A DNA stretch of 64,000 nucleotides from Lineus longissimus (lineage: Eukaryota; Nemertea; Pilidiophora; Heteronemertea; Lineidae), in NCBI RefSeq assembly GCF_910592395.1, contig NC_088311.1, positions 5,830,501 through 5,894,500 on the forward strand, given 5' to 3'. The stretch's first letter is position 1; each line of letters starts with the position of its first letter. Position numbers and translations under genes: made by a program. This document shows, piece after piece, positions 37,201-47,619 of this stretch. The notes below the pieces were generated by a model that did not search any database, had not been told where the DNA came from, and worked only from the letters and a program-made list of their open reading frames with translations.

Positions 37201-37848
37201 AATGGCAACCCATAGTTCATATATTTCATCATAATTTATGCAGTCTGATGTTGCAAATTCTCGGAGAGAACATAATAAGTCAGTTATATTATTTGCAGGA
37301 CAATCATTCATCATTCGTTCATTGGCTCGCAAGACCCCCCCCCAACTCCCTTGCGCGATCTCGAGATTGCCGCGCAATTATAGGATCCTAAGAATGCGCA
37401 GCGCAATCTTAAGATAGCGCAGATCGGTAAAATGCGCGTAACACATGCATACAAGCATGTTATGTATTGTAAGACTAGAGGAATAGTTCATTGGTCTTGT
37501 CAGTCCTCCTAGTCCTGAGCTGATTTCACATAAAATTAACCCCACTGAATCACGACTACGTCATCTCATGCCCAAGTAGCTACATCATGTCATCTCATAT
37601 AATGCCCAGGCCAAGGCGGCAAGGCCAAGAAATGAAGAATGTCAAAATTATTTGACATTTTGACCGCTTCAAGGGCAAATAACGCGTAAAATCAAGGGAA
37701 CGAGATAACAGAAAGTTATTAAAATGAATCTATATAGGTCACTTCATCATTAGGTCCAGATTTTAACAGTCTAAATATCCAGATCTTTTAACTTGTTGCA
37801 TTATTTGTGGTAATTTTGAGGAATTTTTTTCTCACCTTCGTCCGCCAT
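21671..37848 (-). CDS. AHI1: Jouberin (AHI1), WD40 and SH3 ciliary transition-zone protein
   Basis: AHI1 acts at the basal body and ciliary transition zone. The model has about 30 exons and 1332 residues, from ATG at 37846-37848 to a stop at 21671. Exons, 5' to 3': 37836-37848, 35393-35473, 35109-35184, 34834-34888, 34331-34563, 34007-34057, 33673-33890, 33204-33441, 32809-32989, 32527-32622, 32118-32216, 31683-31814, 31379-31584, 31137-31191, 30818-30933, 30399-30567, 29860-30054, 29530-29624, 29228-29361, 28822-28962, 28229-28316, 27934-28039, microexon 27636-27644, 26739-26870, microexon 26237-26242, 25501-25600, 24953-25089, 23340-23570, 22424-22494, 21671-22205. Residues 1-245 are Lys/Glu-rich. 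Residues 275-490 match the conserved AHI1 region ([28 protein letters not shown]). WD40 repeats cover about 545-865 ([10 protein letters not shown]). The SH3 domain is about 1055-1110 ([33 protein letters not shown]). The tail carries [10 protein letters not shown] repeats. Human AHI1 is 1196 residues, so the tail is the main extra. Confidence 0.92.
23800..23875 (+). other. Possible tRNA-derived SINE head
   Basis: In an AHI1 intron, the string TGGTTTAATGGTTTCGCCTC resembles a pol III A-box region followed by a tRNA D-arm. A degenerate B-box-like GCGTCAATCC lies about 40 nt downstream. The similarity is weak and the body is not recognised. Confidence 0.2.
25690..25720. repeat. Poly-C run
   Basis: An almost pure run of C (more than 20 bases, one A near its start) in an AHI1 intron. 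Its length may be unreliable in the assembly. A C-rich strand of this kind can form an i-motif, with a G-quadruplex on the other strand. Confidence 0.8.
26237..26242 (-). CDS. AHI1: Candidate 6-nt AHI1 microexon
   Basis: On the minus strand, a pyrimidine-rich tract ending TGTTCTCACAG precedes CCCAAG, which is followed by GTATGAC. It would add Pro-Lys in frame between exons 26739-26870 and 25501-25600, both phase 0 at this border. Skipping it also preserves frame, so only transcript data can show whether it is used. Confidence 0.35.
27636..27644 (-). CDS. AHI1: Candidate 9-nt AHI1 microexon
   Basis: On the minus strand, CCCTTTTCAACATTACAG precedes GCCGATAGT, which is followed by GTAAGTAA, a near-ideal donor. 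It would add Ala-Asp-Ser in frame between exons 27934-28039 and 26739-26870. Both flanking borders are phase 0, so skipping is equally frame-neutral. Confidence 0.45.
28060..28165 (-). mobile_element. tRNA-derived SINE fragment
   Basis: On the minus strand, GGTCCCGGGTTCAATTCCCG (about 28131-28150) is a textbook pol III B box in a T-arm-like stem. A frame through it reads [11 protein letters not shown], the familiar translation of tRNA-like SINE heads. No A box is found at normal spacing upstream, so it is a truncated copy in the AHI1 intron between 28039 and 28229. Confidence 0.55.
28376..28593. repeat. 44-bp tandem repeat, five copies
   Basis: Five near-identical units start AGGGCCGTTGGTGCTCATGA and end ACAGACCAACCAC, in an AHI1 intron. 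Copy 3 is a few bases shorter. The low divergence suggests recent expansion. Open frames across it on both strands are artefacts. Confidence 0.9.
36240..36650. repeat. About 100-bp tandem repeat, four copies
   Basis: Units contain CATCATCTCAGAAGC, GCGGCCATGCCTTT and AATGTGAACAGATCTCACTA. The last string starts at 36311, 36399, 36499 and 36599, giving spacings of 88, 100 and 100 bp. It lies inside the larger inverted-repeat element. Confidence 0.9.
36783..36963. mobile_element. Nested MITE with perfect 8-bp target duplication
   Basis: A 181-bp segment begins CCGGTGTAA and ends TTACACCGG. It is flanked on both sides by CCCTTACC (36775-36782 and 36964-36971). An 8-bp duplication is typical of hAT-type insertion, though the terminal sequence is not one I recognise. 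It has no coding capacity. Confidence 0.65.
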
Positions 37849-38740
37849 GTTTGTTTATGCGATACCACGGAGAACGCGAGTTGTTACATCCTCGATGTAC
37901 ACATCCAGAGATGTCGGAGTTCTGTCCAGTAATAACAGGTGCCGCCACCATTAGTTCATGAGTTCCTTACGCGGGAAATACGAATGCGCACGTGGAATGG
38001 GTTTAGATTTTTTAAAAAAGGGATGCCCCTGTAGGATTTGTGAAGGGGGGGAGGGGTTCCCAGCAGCCTAGGGCTTCTGTAAGACAGGATTCCTACTGGT
38101 GGTAAACCGTTTAATGGGAACTCTTGTGAATGTGCGTGATCGTCTGAGGGATCTGATCATGCTGTAATGGATTCATACTGGTGATAAACCATGGGATGTG
38201 AAACTGGGGATCACTGGGACTGTTACCATGATTCACATGCTTCCAAGACAAAAAAAGGTCTAATAGGCCTACAAAACATATGCACCAGGTGATAGAAACG
38301 CTGAAGGAGGTTACCAGGACATTTAAGTGCACAAATGATGGACCTGAGAGTCTGGTGGACTTGGCTTGTGCGCCATCTGGGGGATGTGCTTAAACTCCAG
38401 GACAAAGATTGTGACTGGTGGTTAGGCAGTTAGTAGCCCATTATATAGCCTACTAGGGGGTTAATATGACCTTTGAGTCCCGTTAAGTCATGTGAAATCC
38501 TATAGATTGAGACATGCCAGTCTTCTTATTGCCAGAACATCAGCTCAAGTCACAATCCGAATATTGTCTTCTCATAGGTAGTGCCAGATGAGAAATCACA
38601 ACCAAAACGCTCTCCTAGACGTCATATGAGAGTGCCATATCAAATCGTCCCTGCAGCTGTATACATTCTCTTCATACTGAATTCTGAACATCAGCCTGGA
38701 AGTTCAGTCAATCATGCACCAGTATGAAGGACACCAAGTA
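37849..38740. promoter_or_regulatory. AHI1 upstream region
   Basis: Sequence 5' of the AHI1 start codon. No TATA box or firm RFX X-box is visible. Beyond about 38000 it is plain intergenic DNA. The promoter role is inferred only from position. Confidence 0.35.
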
Positions 38741-38918
38741 CAGTAGAACCTCTCTATTGATGACACCCTTGGGACTGACAAGTGTTGTTCTTAATAGAGA
38801 GGTGTCCTGATTAGAGAGGTCGAATTGAATGTAAATAACCAATTTGGGATCAAATGTAGTGTCCTAAATAGAGAGGTTGTCTATAATAGAGAGGTGTCCA
38901 CTAAGGGAGGTTACACTG
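38741..38918 (+). mobile_element. Pogo/Tc1-like MITE, copy 2
   Basis: A 178-bp element flanked by TA on both sides (38739-38740 and 38919-38920). It starts CAGTAGAACCTCTCTATT and ends in the inverted form AGGGAGGTTACACTG. CAGTAGAACCTC ends with a TA duplication are typical of pogo-like Tc1/mariner elements. It has no transposase frame. Confidence 0.75.
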
Positions 38919-39332
38919 TACATGTATTCTGCTGGTTGAAGGTGACTGCAGTGTCAAAGCAGGGCAGCTCCACCACTAAACACTAAGCTACCAAATATCA
39001 CCTGAATCAGGTGCAGAAGGAAAAGAATTAGCCAAACAAGAAATTCAAAGAACATTTTATTAAAATAATGGTTGATAAAACCAGATTGTTCTAATCTTTC
39101 ATTGAAAAATATGCTAAATCACCATACTTGAGCTATACAGGACAAATACACATAAAAAATCTTTATAAACATTCAAGTGTTGAACAGTGGATGGATTCTT
39201 ATTTCACTTGGGTACTTCCCTATACTCAAATCAGCTACACCTGTTTAGAACAGTGTATTCACAAGCCAACTATCATTAGAATCATTCACAAGTCAACTTC
39301 CGATGATTACACTTGACTGTTACCATTTTGAA
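38919..39332 (-). terminator. 3'UTR and polyadenylation site of the TIR-SAM gene
   Basis: On the minus strand, AATAAA at 39061-39056 lies about 270 nt past the stop of the TIR-SAM gene and is the first good polyadenylation signal. The rest of the segment is AT-rich with no gene. Confidence 0.55.
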
Positions 39333-42300
39333 TCACTTTGAGTTGACTAACCTTTTCACTTTATCAAGAACAAGAGGGAGATTCTGTTTATACAATTTCT
39401 CATTACTGAGATCAATGTGAGAAACCCGGGACAAGATTTTACGCACTTGTGCCGGTGCTCCCTCTGGTGGCCATGGTGAGAATCGTAACATGAGAGGCAC
39501 AATGGGCTTATGAAGAGTCTCAGCCAGGGTCAGGTCTTTCACGCAGTTATCACTCTGCATGTATTTTGGTGTTATGCAACAAAGGACAACCGCTGCCGCA
39601 CGCATATTCCGCTGAATTTGTGACTGAAGTGTTTCGTTCCCAGTATCCATGACAACGGTACTGCTGACGCTATTTGTACCAAGACTTCGAGCACTCATGC
39701 TGCTGTAGCCCCGCTGCATCGTCGGACTGATATCAGCCCAACATTTGAATCCACTTGCCTCCAAAAGATGGCGCACATCCTCGACTTTTGATTGCATATC
39801 CCACTGGTAACTGATGAAGATCTTTAGTTCTTTCTCCTCGACTTGCCATTCTATCGGACCATCTGAAGACAGAAAATAATGTAACTATCAAGGACGATCC
39901 TCTTCCAATTGACACATGATGGCTCGATTATCAACCAAGTGAAATTGTTGATATACTGATAAATCTATCCATTTTTGTGATGAACTCTTACCACAACTCT
40001 TACTGACTTTATCAGTGGTCTGGCACTTATATGTACGAATCGTACTGGTTGATTTCTTCTGCTCACATTCCACCAAAGTAACGACACCAGGACGAGGCAA
40101 CTTTAATAACAAACTTAAACATCCAGCTTACCTGGTGCGTTCACTAAAACACTGAGCGGCTTTAAACCTTCGGCCATTTTGTTTAAATATGCCTGCTCCA
40201 GTACGACCCCAGGGACGGTCTTCAACGGCTTGATGTGGTGTTCCAACACATCAACACTTTCAGTATAGAGCTTGGTCTCGAAATCTATTGCAGGACACTC
40301 GCCTAGAAAGAGATTAAACTAATAGAACTTCACTCGCCCGGAAAATATGGCTGGAAAATTATAAAAGTTTCTTGAAACATGAGTTTCCTTCTTTGATTTG
40401 ATGATCATGGACAGTTGCATTCAAATTTGTTCCAACAATTGCAGGTCATGAAACAAGTTCGATTAAGTTTCTTGCTCAAGGATGCAAGTCAGTTACCAGA
40501 TAAATGGGGTTCTGAATTGGACAGGTTATCTTGTTGAAAGGGTCAACATTGATAACTTTATAAATATCGACAGTTAAAATCATGAATTATCATGTTTATA
40601 TGAGATATAACACTGTTCTAAATTGTTGAACTTAGCACTAACCTAGTTCTTTGATGTAGGTTTTCAATAAAATTATGATCAGCTGAATAAGAGTAATACT
40701 TGGCATTACTTCAACAAGCCCTCACCCAAGCAACAAGGGAACCCCAAGCGCATATCTCCATAATTAGCCTCATTAGACCCAGGAACTGTGCGGTAATTAT
40801 ACAGATATTAAAATATTTTTGCTATTATACCAGGCATGTGGTGAGATAAGCTTATATTCATAATCTGTCACTCCAAGCCAAGTCTGAAAGGACGATAAGC
40901 ATAAATGAAAATTCCCCACTGTTATTCAAACATGAATCAACAATGGATAACAGTACCATAGATTTGGCATATTACACTTGGTCTTGTGGCAATTGTGGGG
41001 TCCCCGGGTCTTCGTCATGATCCATGTTATCGGAATATAATCTGTCCACTTAGAATGACATAAAACTGCTCATGGCCTAAATAAATTATCTTGATCTCAT
41101 GGAATATAATAAATATATGAGAATATCAATAAGTTTTTTCCTCACACATGTGTACTTATACTGGTCTCGGCATTATTTTTTAACGGTCTGGAGATATCAT
41201 ATCTCTATGTTCATGATAATGCTTTCACCAAGGAAAGGGATATCACACAGTAGGTCTGTTAAATCCTAAAGCAGGCTTGACATTGCAAAACTAATCGCTG
41301 CACACGTCAGATTTTAAGGCATGATAAGCAGATTTAGTTAATAAGTTGGTACACATTCTTAACAGAACTAAATAACATGAATGCAGTGGTATAGCAAGCA
41401 CAGTCCTTCTAGTTAATGATGCTAATAATATATCAAGTGGGTTTAAGGTATATTTTAGGCAAAGCATGATATAAAGGACATTCAGAATAAAGCTACGATC
41501 TGCAGCTTTAAGTAGTTATGGATGAAATCCTTGAGGACATGCACTTTTGCTGTTGTGATGGTGTAAATAAAATAGCTCTGAGTAAAAAAAAATCATGTTT
41601 CAAAATGAAACAAATCTTACCAAGAATGGCTTTCAGAGATGGTCGCAGAGAGCTCCACGTATCCTTAAACATCCCTGTGACCAGTTTCTTGCCGAGCCAA
41701 TCAGAGAAGAGGATTTCATGGAAGACGAATGGAGAACTTGCTGCTTTCTCCGTCATTAGGACAAGGACGTGTGACGCAGCGGCTATCGTTGGACCATTGA
41801 TTTGTAGAAACTCTTCCTTTGATTGTCCAAGCTTTTGGTGATGGAGTACCTGGAGTACAATGAAATCAGAAAGTTCAAAATATGCCTTATATTTTAAAAA
41901 GATGAAACCAAGATGACTTGTTTGGGCTGCGATGATAGTAAGAAGCAAGTTTAAGGGAGCTTTTCAATAATCATGACCAGATTTCACGACTCAGCCAGCC
42001 ATGAGGTCCCTTAATAAAAGGTTATGAGGCAAGAAACCCTCATGGGTCTACACAATTACTGTCAGCTATGAAATGAAAAGACTACCAAGGTGAAAATTAC
42101 CACTCGCTATGCCGTGCAATAAAGGTTAATAACATAATTTATCATGCAGAATATTCAGCAATGAATTGAAAGGTCTCCAAATTACTGTTGATGAAATTAT
42201 TATCACCGCTCAAATTAGTTTCAGAATAAATTTGAATGAGAAATTACAAACACATTAAATTGTATAACCTATAAATCCAGCAAAGCAAGGCCACCTTTGT

Positions 42301-45229
42301 GTATGCTCTGTTAGGTTCGTATCCTCATTTATTTTGGGTAACGAAACTATTAAATCAAATGAATTGTCAAGTTTGACACAACTCCCGAAAGGCCAAAGAT
42401 TTATATGCCAGAATTGTTCAGCATTGTACCTCTACAAGTGCATAGGCCTATGTATAGGCAGTACAGACCAAAAAGTTAAAGCCGACAATTTCTGGCCTAG
42501 AATAGGTTCTGCTCTGCTTTGTACACCCAAAGTGATCAAGTCAAGCCTGCACTTCAGAGAGGTGTGAACTGTGATAGATATAGTCATGCTAAAGTAACCA
42601 AAACTTAATCTACAATGTTGATATTGACCAACCAAGCACACCCCCAGCCTCTTGTTGGAACAAGCCTCATGTATTTTCAATACTGTAAACTCAGCCAAGA
42701 GCCATCCAGATAATCAATTCAAGGGGTCAGAATCTGCTTTTGAATTTATCATTATACCTCGAATTAAATGTACAGAAGTGATGCTGTCATCAGTCGGGAT
42801 GGCTCCTGACCTATTTTAGTCTCCAATAATATAGTTTTTACCAAGCCTCAACCAAGGCCATTACAATAAATCAAATCACTTCAATCAGAAATGTTACCCA
42901 GTTAATTAATGCAAGATTTATATGTAAACATTAGTTCCAAATCTCTGATGCATTATTTCAAATGAATAAACAGAGAATGGCTTTCTGATGTCACACGCAA
43001 TTTCATCTATCATGGCTGCCAATATTAATTGATCAATCACGTCATTGAATAATTTTGCTTTGTGTGATCAACAAATAAATCATAAAGGTAATGAAAACTC
43101 AGTTGATTTTATGAAGAGGTATTAAAGAAGCAACTATTGCATGTGGTAAGATAAAATGGGGTAATTGTAGCCGCTGCCTATGTTATTGATTGATATCCCC
43201 ATGCATCAAACAATGAAGGGGCTACAATTACCCCCATTCTACCTAACAAGGCAACTGTAAGTAGAGAGAGCATCAACATTTTCTCTGTGTGCCCATCACC
43301 TTTTGTAAAGACAGCATGCATTCTATGTGTGCTCATCACATTTTGTATAGACAGCATAAACAGTTTCTCTGTCTGCCCATCACTTTTTGAATAGGTAGCT
43401 TAAAAACATGTCTGTGTGCCCATCATATTCTTAATAGAAAGCACACACAGTTTCTTGCTCCTAATTCATATCAAACTTGGTCAAGATATTGGCAAGGTTT
43501 GTCAGTAATGAATCAAGGTAATGAATTCATTATAAGTATCAATAAACCATACGGTACCACCGATTAAAGTTTGTACACGTCATAACTACCTTCACAAGAC
43601 TATGAATTTATTATGATTTGGGCAAGAAACCAATCATTACATCAAATATTTATTGTGGTATTACAAAACCTGGTCTATAACATTGGCTTTCGATAGACCA
43701 GAGTTCTCATGCTTTTAAAACACATAGCAAGGGCTGGTATTTCCCTTTTCTCGCAGACCCCTTTTATTACCTTTCACAACTCATGTTTGTAGATGTTTTA
43801 TTATCAGAGCAATCAAAAAAAGTTTGTAACAGATCTAAATTTGAAAGTGTGGACAACACTTTACAAAGATAGTTCTAACTTGTGGAACCCAGATGCTAAC
43901 TTTGGCAACATTATGCAATTATCTGCGTCACATGCCAACTTTGCTAACATTTGAAAGCAACAATGCAAATTTCCAAGTAAAAGCTTTTTTCGAAGAAACT
44001 CTTCTTCCTACCTGAATGTTTTTCTTGGTAAGGTCTTGTTTCATGGTCTGAGCAAGTTTGACGTCTGCTGGGTCGTAGACGAAATACACCGCATTATATT
44101 TTGGTCGCTGTGTCCGAGCCCTCAGATGCCAATTATCTGCCAGCTTATGCTCCTTGTCTAAAGTTAGTAAGATTTGCTGCATCATTTTTTTCCGGACAAC
44201 TCGACTGTCAATTCCGAGCTGGAGTACCATGTCTTGATCAGTCAACGACATTAACAAGAAGCCATCTACCATCTTCTCCGCCAAATTCTGGCGGTAAAAT
44301 TCTTTGATTCCAAGTGTGAATAGCCATTCCTGTAAATCACTAGCAGACCACTGACATATTTTTTTCTTTTTGTATTCTCCGGTGAATTCTGCATATGGTG
44401 GAGTGGCAGGGGACGCAGGAGCCAAAACTGTTGCAAATTTCTCCAATTCGACCATGATGGCTCCGACTACCACTGATGTTTTTTCTGCGATACTTTTTTT
44501 GGCATGGACATTTGTCAAGTCCACCATGTTATCAAGTAAATGAAAATACTGCTTCGGGATTTCCGTTTCCTCCAACGGGCTGAAGAGGACCAGAAATATT
44601 TTCACTGACTTTGGGTCAGCTTTTTGTCTCTCTAACAATGTCCTTCCCTCATACACAGACACTGGACACATGAAGTAACTATCGGACAGGACAACCACCG
44701 CTGCCTTGCATCTCTCAACCGCCTCCATCCGCAATGAGAACCAACAAGGATTGTCCGTATTTTTTTCATCCTTGTCAAACCAGAGATCCTCCGCTAAATT
44801 ATTCTCCTTTACCTGCTTCACAGTCTCAACAACAAATTTCCTCTCAACAAATCCCGCATCCGGGGAATATGAAATAAAAATGTTTTTCTTAGCCTTTTTA
44901 CTTTTTGATTTTGATTTTGGTTTCTCTTCTTTTTTTGCTGTATCATTTTCAACCTTTTGACCTTCCTGATCTTTAGCGTTTTTATTGTTTTCATCCTTTT
45001 CTATCTTTTGATTTGGGGCCTCAGCCGAAGAAACACCAGAGTCCACTTTATTATTCTCAGACTGCACAATTTTCTGTTCTAAATCCGTCACAGGTTTTGG
45101 CTCTCCATCCCCAAGCTCCTCTGAAACATTTGCTCTGTTCTTCTCATTCTCTTTCTCCTCTGTATCCATCACCAGTCCAGCATCCTTCCCCGTATCCTTT
45201 GTTCCGTTTTCCACAACTTCAGATTCCAT
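39333..45229 (-). CDS. TIR-SAM-TIR-TIR protein (putative innate-immune or NAD-hydrolase signalling protein)
   Basis: Four coding exons, 44012-45229, 41621-41849, 40132-40302 and 39333-39862, encode 715 residues with frame kept throughout. Residues 1-114 form a charged Lys/Glu linker. TIR1 (about 115-270) starts KKNIFISYSPD and has SDSYFMCPVSVYEGRTL. A SAM domain spans about 291-360 (WSASDLQEWLFTLGI, MVDGFLLMSLTDQDM). TIR2 (about 378-490) starts YNAVYFVYDPADV and has SPFVFHEILFSDW. TIR3 (about 552-715) starts LKIFISYQWDMQ, a form common in invertebrate cytosolic TIR proteins. The glutamate that is catalytic in SARM1-type TIR NADases has likely equivalents at E194 and E451; TIR3 has D649 there. 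No ARM repeats, transmembrane segment or leucine-rich repeats are present, so it is neither a SARM1 orthologue nor a Toll-like receptor. Start chosen at 45229 (AAAATGG context); the frame stays open 20 codons upstream without an ATG. Confidence 0.85.
43150..43243. repeat. Short inverted repeat (hairpin MITE-like)
   Basis: In intron 1 of the TIR-SAM gene, ATGGGGTAATTGTAGCC is followed about 45 nt later by its near-exact inverse, GGGCTACAATTACCCCCAT. It could be a very small MITE or fold as a stem-loop. No target duplication is clear. Confidence 0.55.
43275..43465. repeat. About 45-bp tandem repeat, four diverged copies
   Basis: Units share TTTCTCTGTGTGCCCATCAC and TTTTGTATAGACAGCATA, in intron 1 of the TIR-SAM gene. 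Confidence 0.7.
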
Positions 45230-47572
45230 TTTTAGAACATGCCACCCCTTCTCCAAAATTAATAAAATGTCTCTCTCAAAAGCAAACAATTCAAGCGTCC
45301 ATAAACTAAACTGAGCTCACAAATCACAAGTACTTAATGTCTCTAGCTAATGCCATTCATTTTTCAAGCAAAAAATGACGACTATAACTTAACTTGCAAC
45401 AACTAAGTTAACTTCCACACTTAAATATCTTCTGCTTATCAAATGCGTAGAAGCCACATGCCAAATCAAAGCTTAGTAGCAGAAGACAAGTTTTCTCACT
45501 AAACATCCCAACTTAACAATACTAAATGATGAAAATCGGACCTATCTTGTATTACAAACGAATCTCCTTCATATTCCTCTCATTCCTTTTGATATAAGTG
45601 CCATAAATGCATGAATTTGACAGTACTATGTGCTTAACCCTCACTGCATAGTAACCAAACACATTCGAACGTCAATCAAATTTGAATACCAATGCGAGAA
45701 AGGGCTCTTCTATTACACTCCCACTGCATATCACCATACTTCTTGGAAAACTGTATGAAACAACGGATAGAAGAGTTTTGAGTAATTATGAACCCTCTTT
45801 TGCTTGATTGATGAACACAACTCAGTTTCGATACAATCAATACCCGGCTTTGTAGTCGATAACGTGAAGTTGAAATTTAATTGCTTAAGCTCTTCCGTTC
45901 ACCTCCCTCTGCGTGCGATATGATTTTAGAATAAAGGACCCGCGAAGCGTGCCGCTTATTACTCCAATACGCATAATCGTTAAGAACTGCGGGGGGCTTC
46001 CGTGACCTCCCATCCATCAGGTAGGTTCCCTGGCATTATTTTAAGGTCATCAGGTGCTGGAAAAACTCCCAGAAATGTTCAATTTGTGCTTCTTTCCCAT
46101 AAAAACGCTAACCCATCATTAACTAAATTAACCAATATGGCGTCTAGTAATATATTATAACCAAAAGGACAAATTGGTTACATTTCATCTCAAAATCTTC
46201 TCCTAAGTACACAATATTTCCTGAAATATTTGATTGCATTTCGTTCCTGTAGTTATCGATTACATAACCATTGCAAGAGTTTAACTAATATTTCTATTTT
46301 AATGGTCAATAATAAGAGGGAAGATGAACGTGTCATTAAGTGGTCTGAGGCATGATGTCATTGTCATTGTCCTTGGTCCATGCTGTAATGTTTGTGTATA
46401 AACCTTTGGCTGATTGCCAAACATACCTTATTGAAAGTGTGCTATATTTATGGGGAGGGAAATATGAAGTGTTGCAGTTGGTATTCTCTGTTCTGGTAAG
46501 GCCTCTTAAAGTGCTCTTAATGCATTTTGATTCTAATTAATTTTTAAAGGGGAAATGTGATGGTCAACACTGGGTTTTGGCAGCCTTTCCCTTTCATACT
46601 TAACATTCTATTGAAAGTAAATAAGGTGATGACATTGATTTGATGGGATGACACTTTCCTAGACTTTTTAAAGGCCTTGATAGAGGAATCCATCTGTTTG
46701 TCTTAGTGATTTTCACCTTGTCCTTGGGAAACCACTAACTGTCTACATTTAATCAAGCTTCAGCTGCAACACTGGCCCAGATCCTTAAAGGGGTACAATA
46801 GGCAGGAGCTAGTGGGTCGATTGGTTGTCTTCAGGTGACTAATATACAGTTAGTTGGCTGGGTTGTTTGATTCAGCAATTATATTCCTTGTACAGGCATG
46901 AATAAATCTGATATACTGTTAGATTGGTGAGACCTCTATTGGCAACTTCATGAAACTTAATCTTACCAACTTGGCAACTGCCTTTAGAGGCCCTTTAATA
47001 TACTGAGGATAGATTGTGCCTTTTACTTCAGAGATGAGGGTGACGTGTTGTTTCTTTTTGTCCTGGTTAAACTCTACTGCCTCTCATCTGTTGTCCTCTT
47101 GACTGAATATAAATGTCACAGCAGCCTGAGGATGTACACATTTGCCTGACCAGGCAATACAATAGGCTCCTAGCCTGATACTCTGACACCACCTCTTTGA
47201 CTGTGAAGACCTATGAAGATGTCATGCTTCCCCGACCCCAGGTGGTATACGTGCATGTCACAGCCAAGACCTAGTGATGTCTCCTCTGTTGTGACATTGT
47301 CTTCAGTCTTATCCGATCCTGAAGATTCTCAGCTATGTATGTATTCAGGTCAATGGACCTCTACCTTTAGATACTATGATAGAGTCTCACCCTTCTGAAC
47401 CAGGTTGTGACACTGTCCTCAGTCTGGTATCACCCCCTAATACTAGATTGTGACAGTGTCTCCAGTCATGTATGGCCTGGCATAGAAATGCCTTCGATCC
47501 AGGCAGGCCAAGAGGTTATCACATCATGAATTTGAAAGATTATGACATATTTTATTGTCCCCATCTTTTCAG
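45230..47572. other. Intergenic region between divergent TIR-SAM gene and HMBOX1
   Basis: It must hold the promoters and any 5'UTR exons of both divergent genes, but no firm promoter motif was seen. Repeats with TTGTGACATTGTCTTCAGTC and TTGTGACACTGTCCTCAGTC lie at about 47290-47475. No independent gene is recognisable. Confidence 0.5.
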
Positions 47573-47619
47573 GTGTTCCTGCCTTCATCAGAATCGGTTA
47601 ATTATTTCAACAAGATTCG

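Larger units (their letters stand above)
35683..37449. mobile_element. Non-autonomous DNA transposon with 102-bp terminal inverted repeats, in AHI1 intron 1
   Basis: The left end (35683-35784) and right end (37348-37449) are inverted copies of each other. Shared strings include TGCATGTGTT at the outer tip, AAGATTGCGCTGCGCATTCT, GCGGCAATCTCGAGATCGCG and GCGCAAGGG at the inner limit. The repeats are markedly rich in GCGC compared with the AT-rich interior. The interior (about 1.56 kb) has no transposase-like frame. It contains a 100-bp tandem array and a nested MITE. No target-site duplication was obvious, so the family is unassigned. It lies between AHI1 exons 37836-37848 and 35393-35473. Confidence 0.75.

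Noticed and set aside
37861-37875. GATACCACGGAGAAC as an RFX X-box for the ciliary gene AHI1
   Set aside because: It has about three mismatches to the X-box consensus, including core positions, so it is not distinguishable from chance.
39333-45229. Calling the TIR-SAM gene SARM1
   Set aside because: SARM1 has ARM repeats, two SAM domains and one C-terminal TIR. This protein has one SAM, three TIR domains and no ARM repeats.
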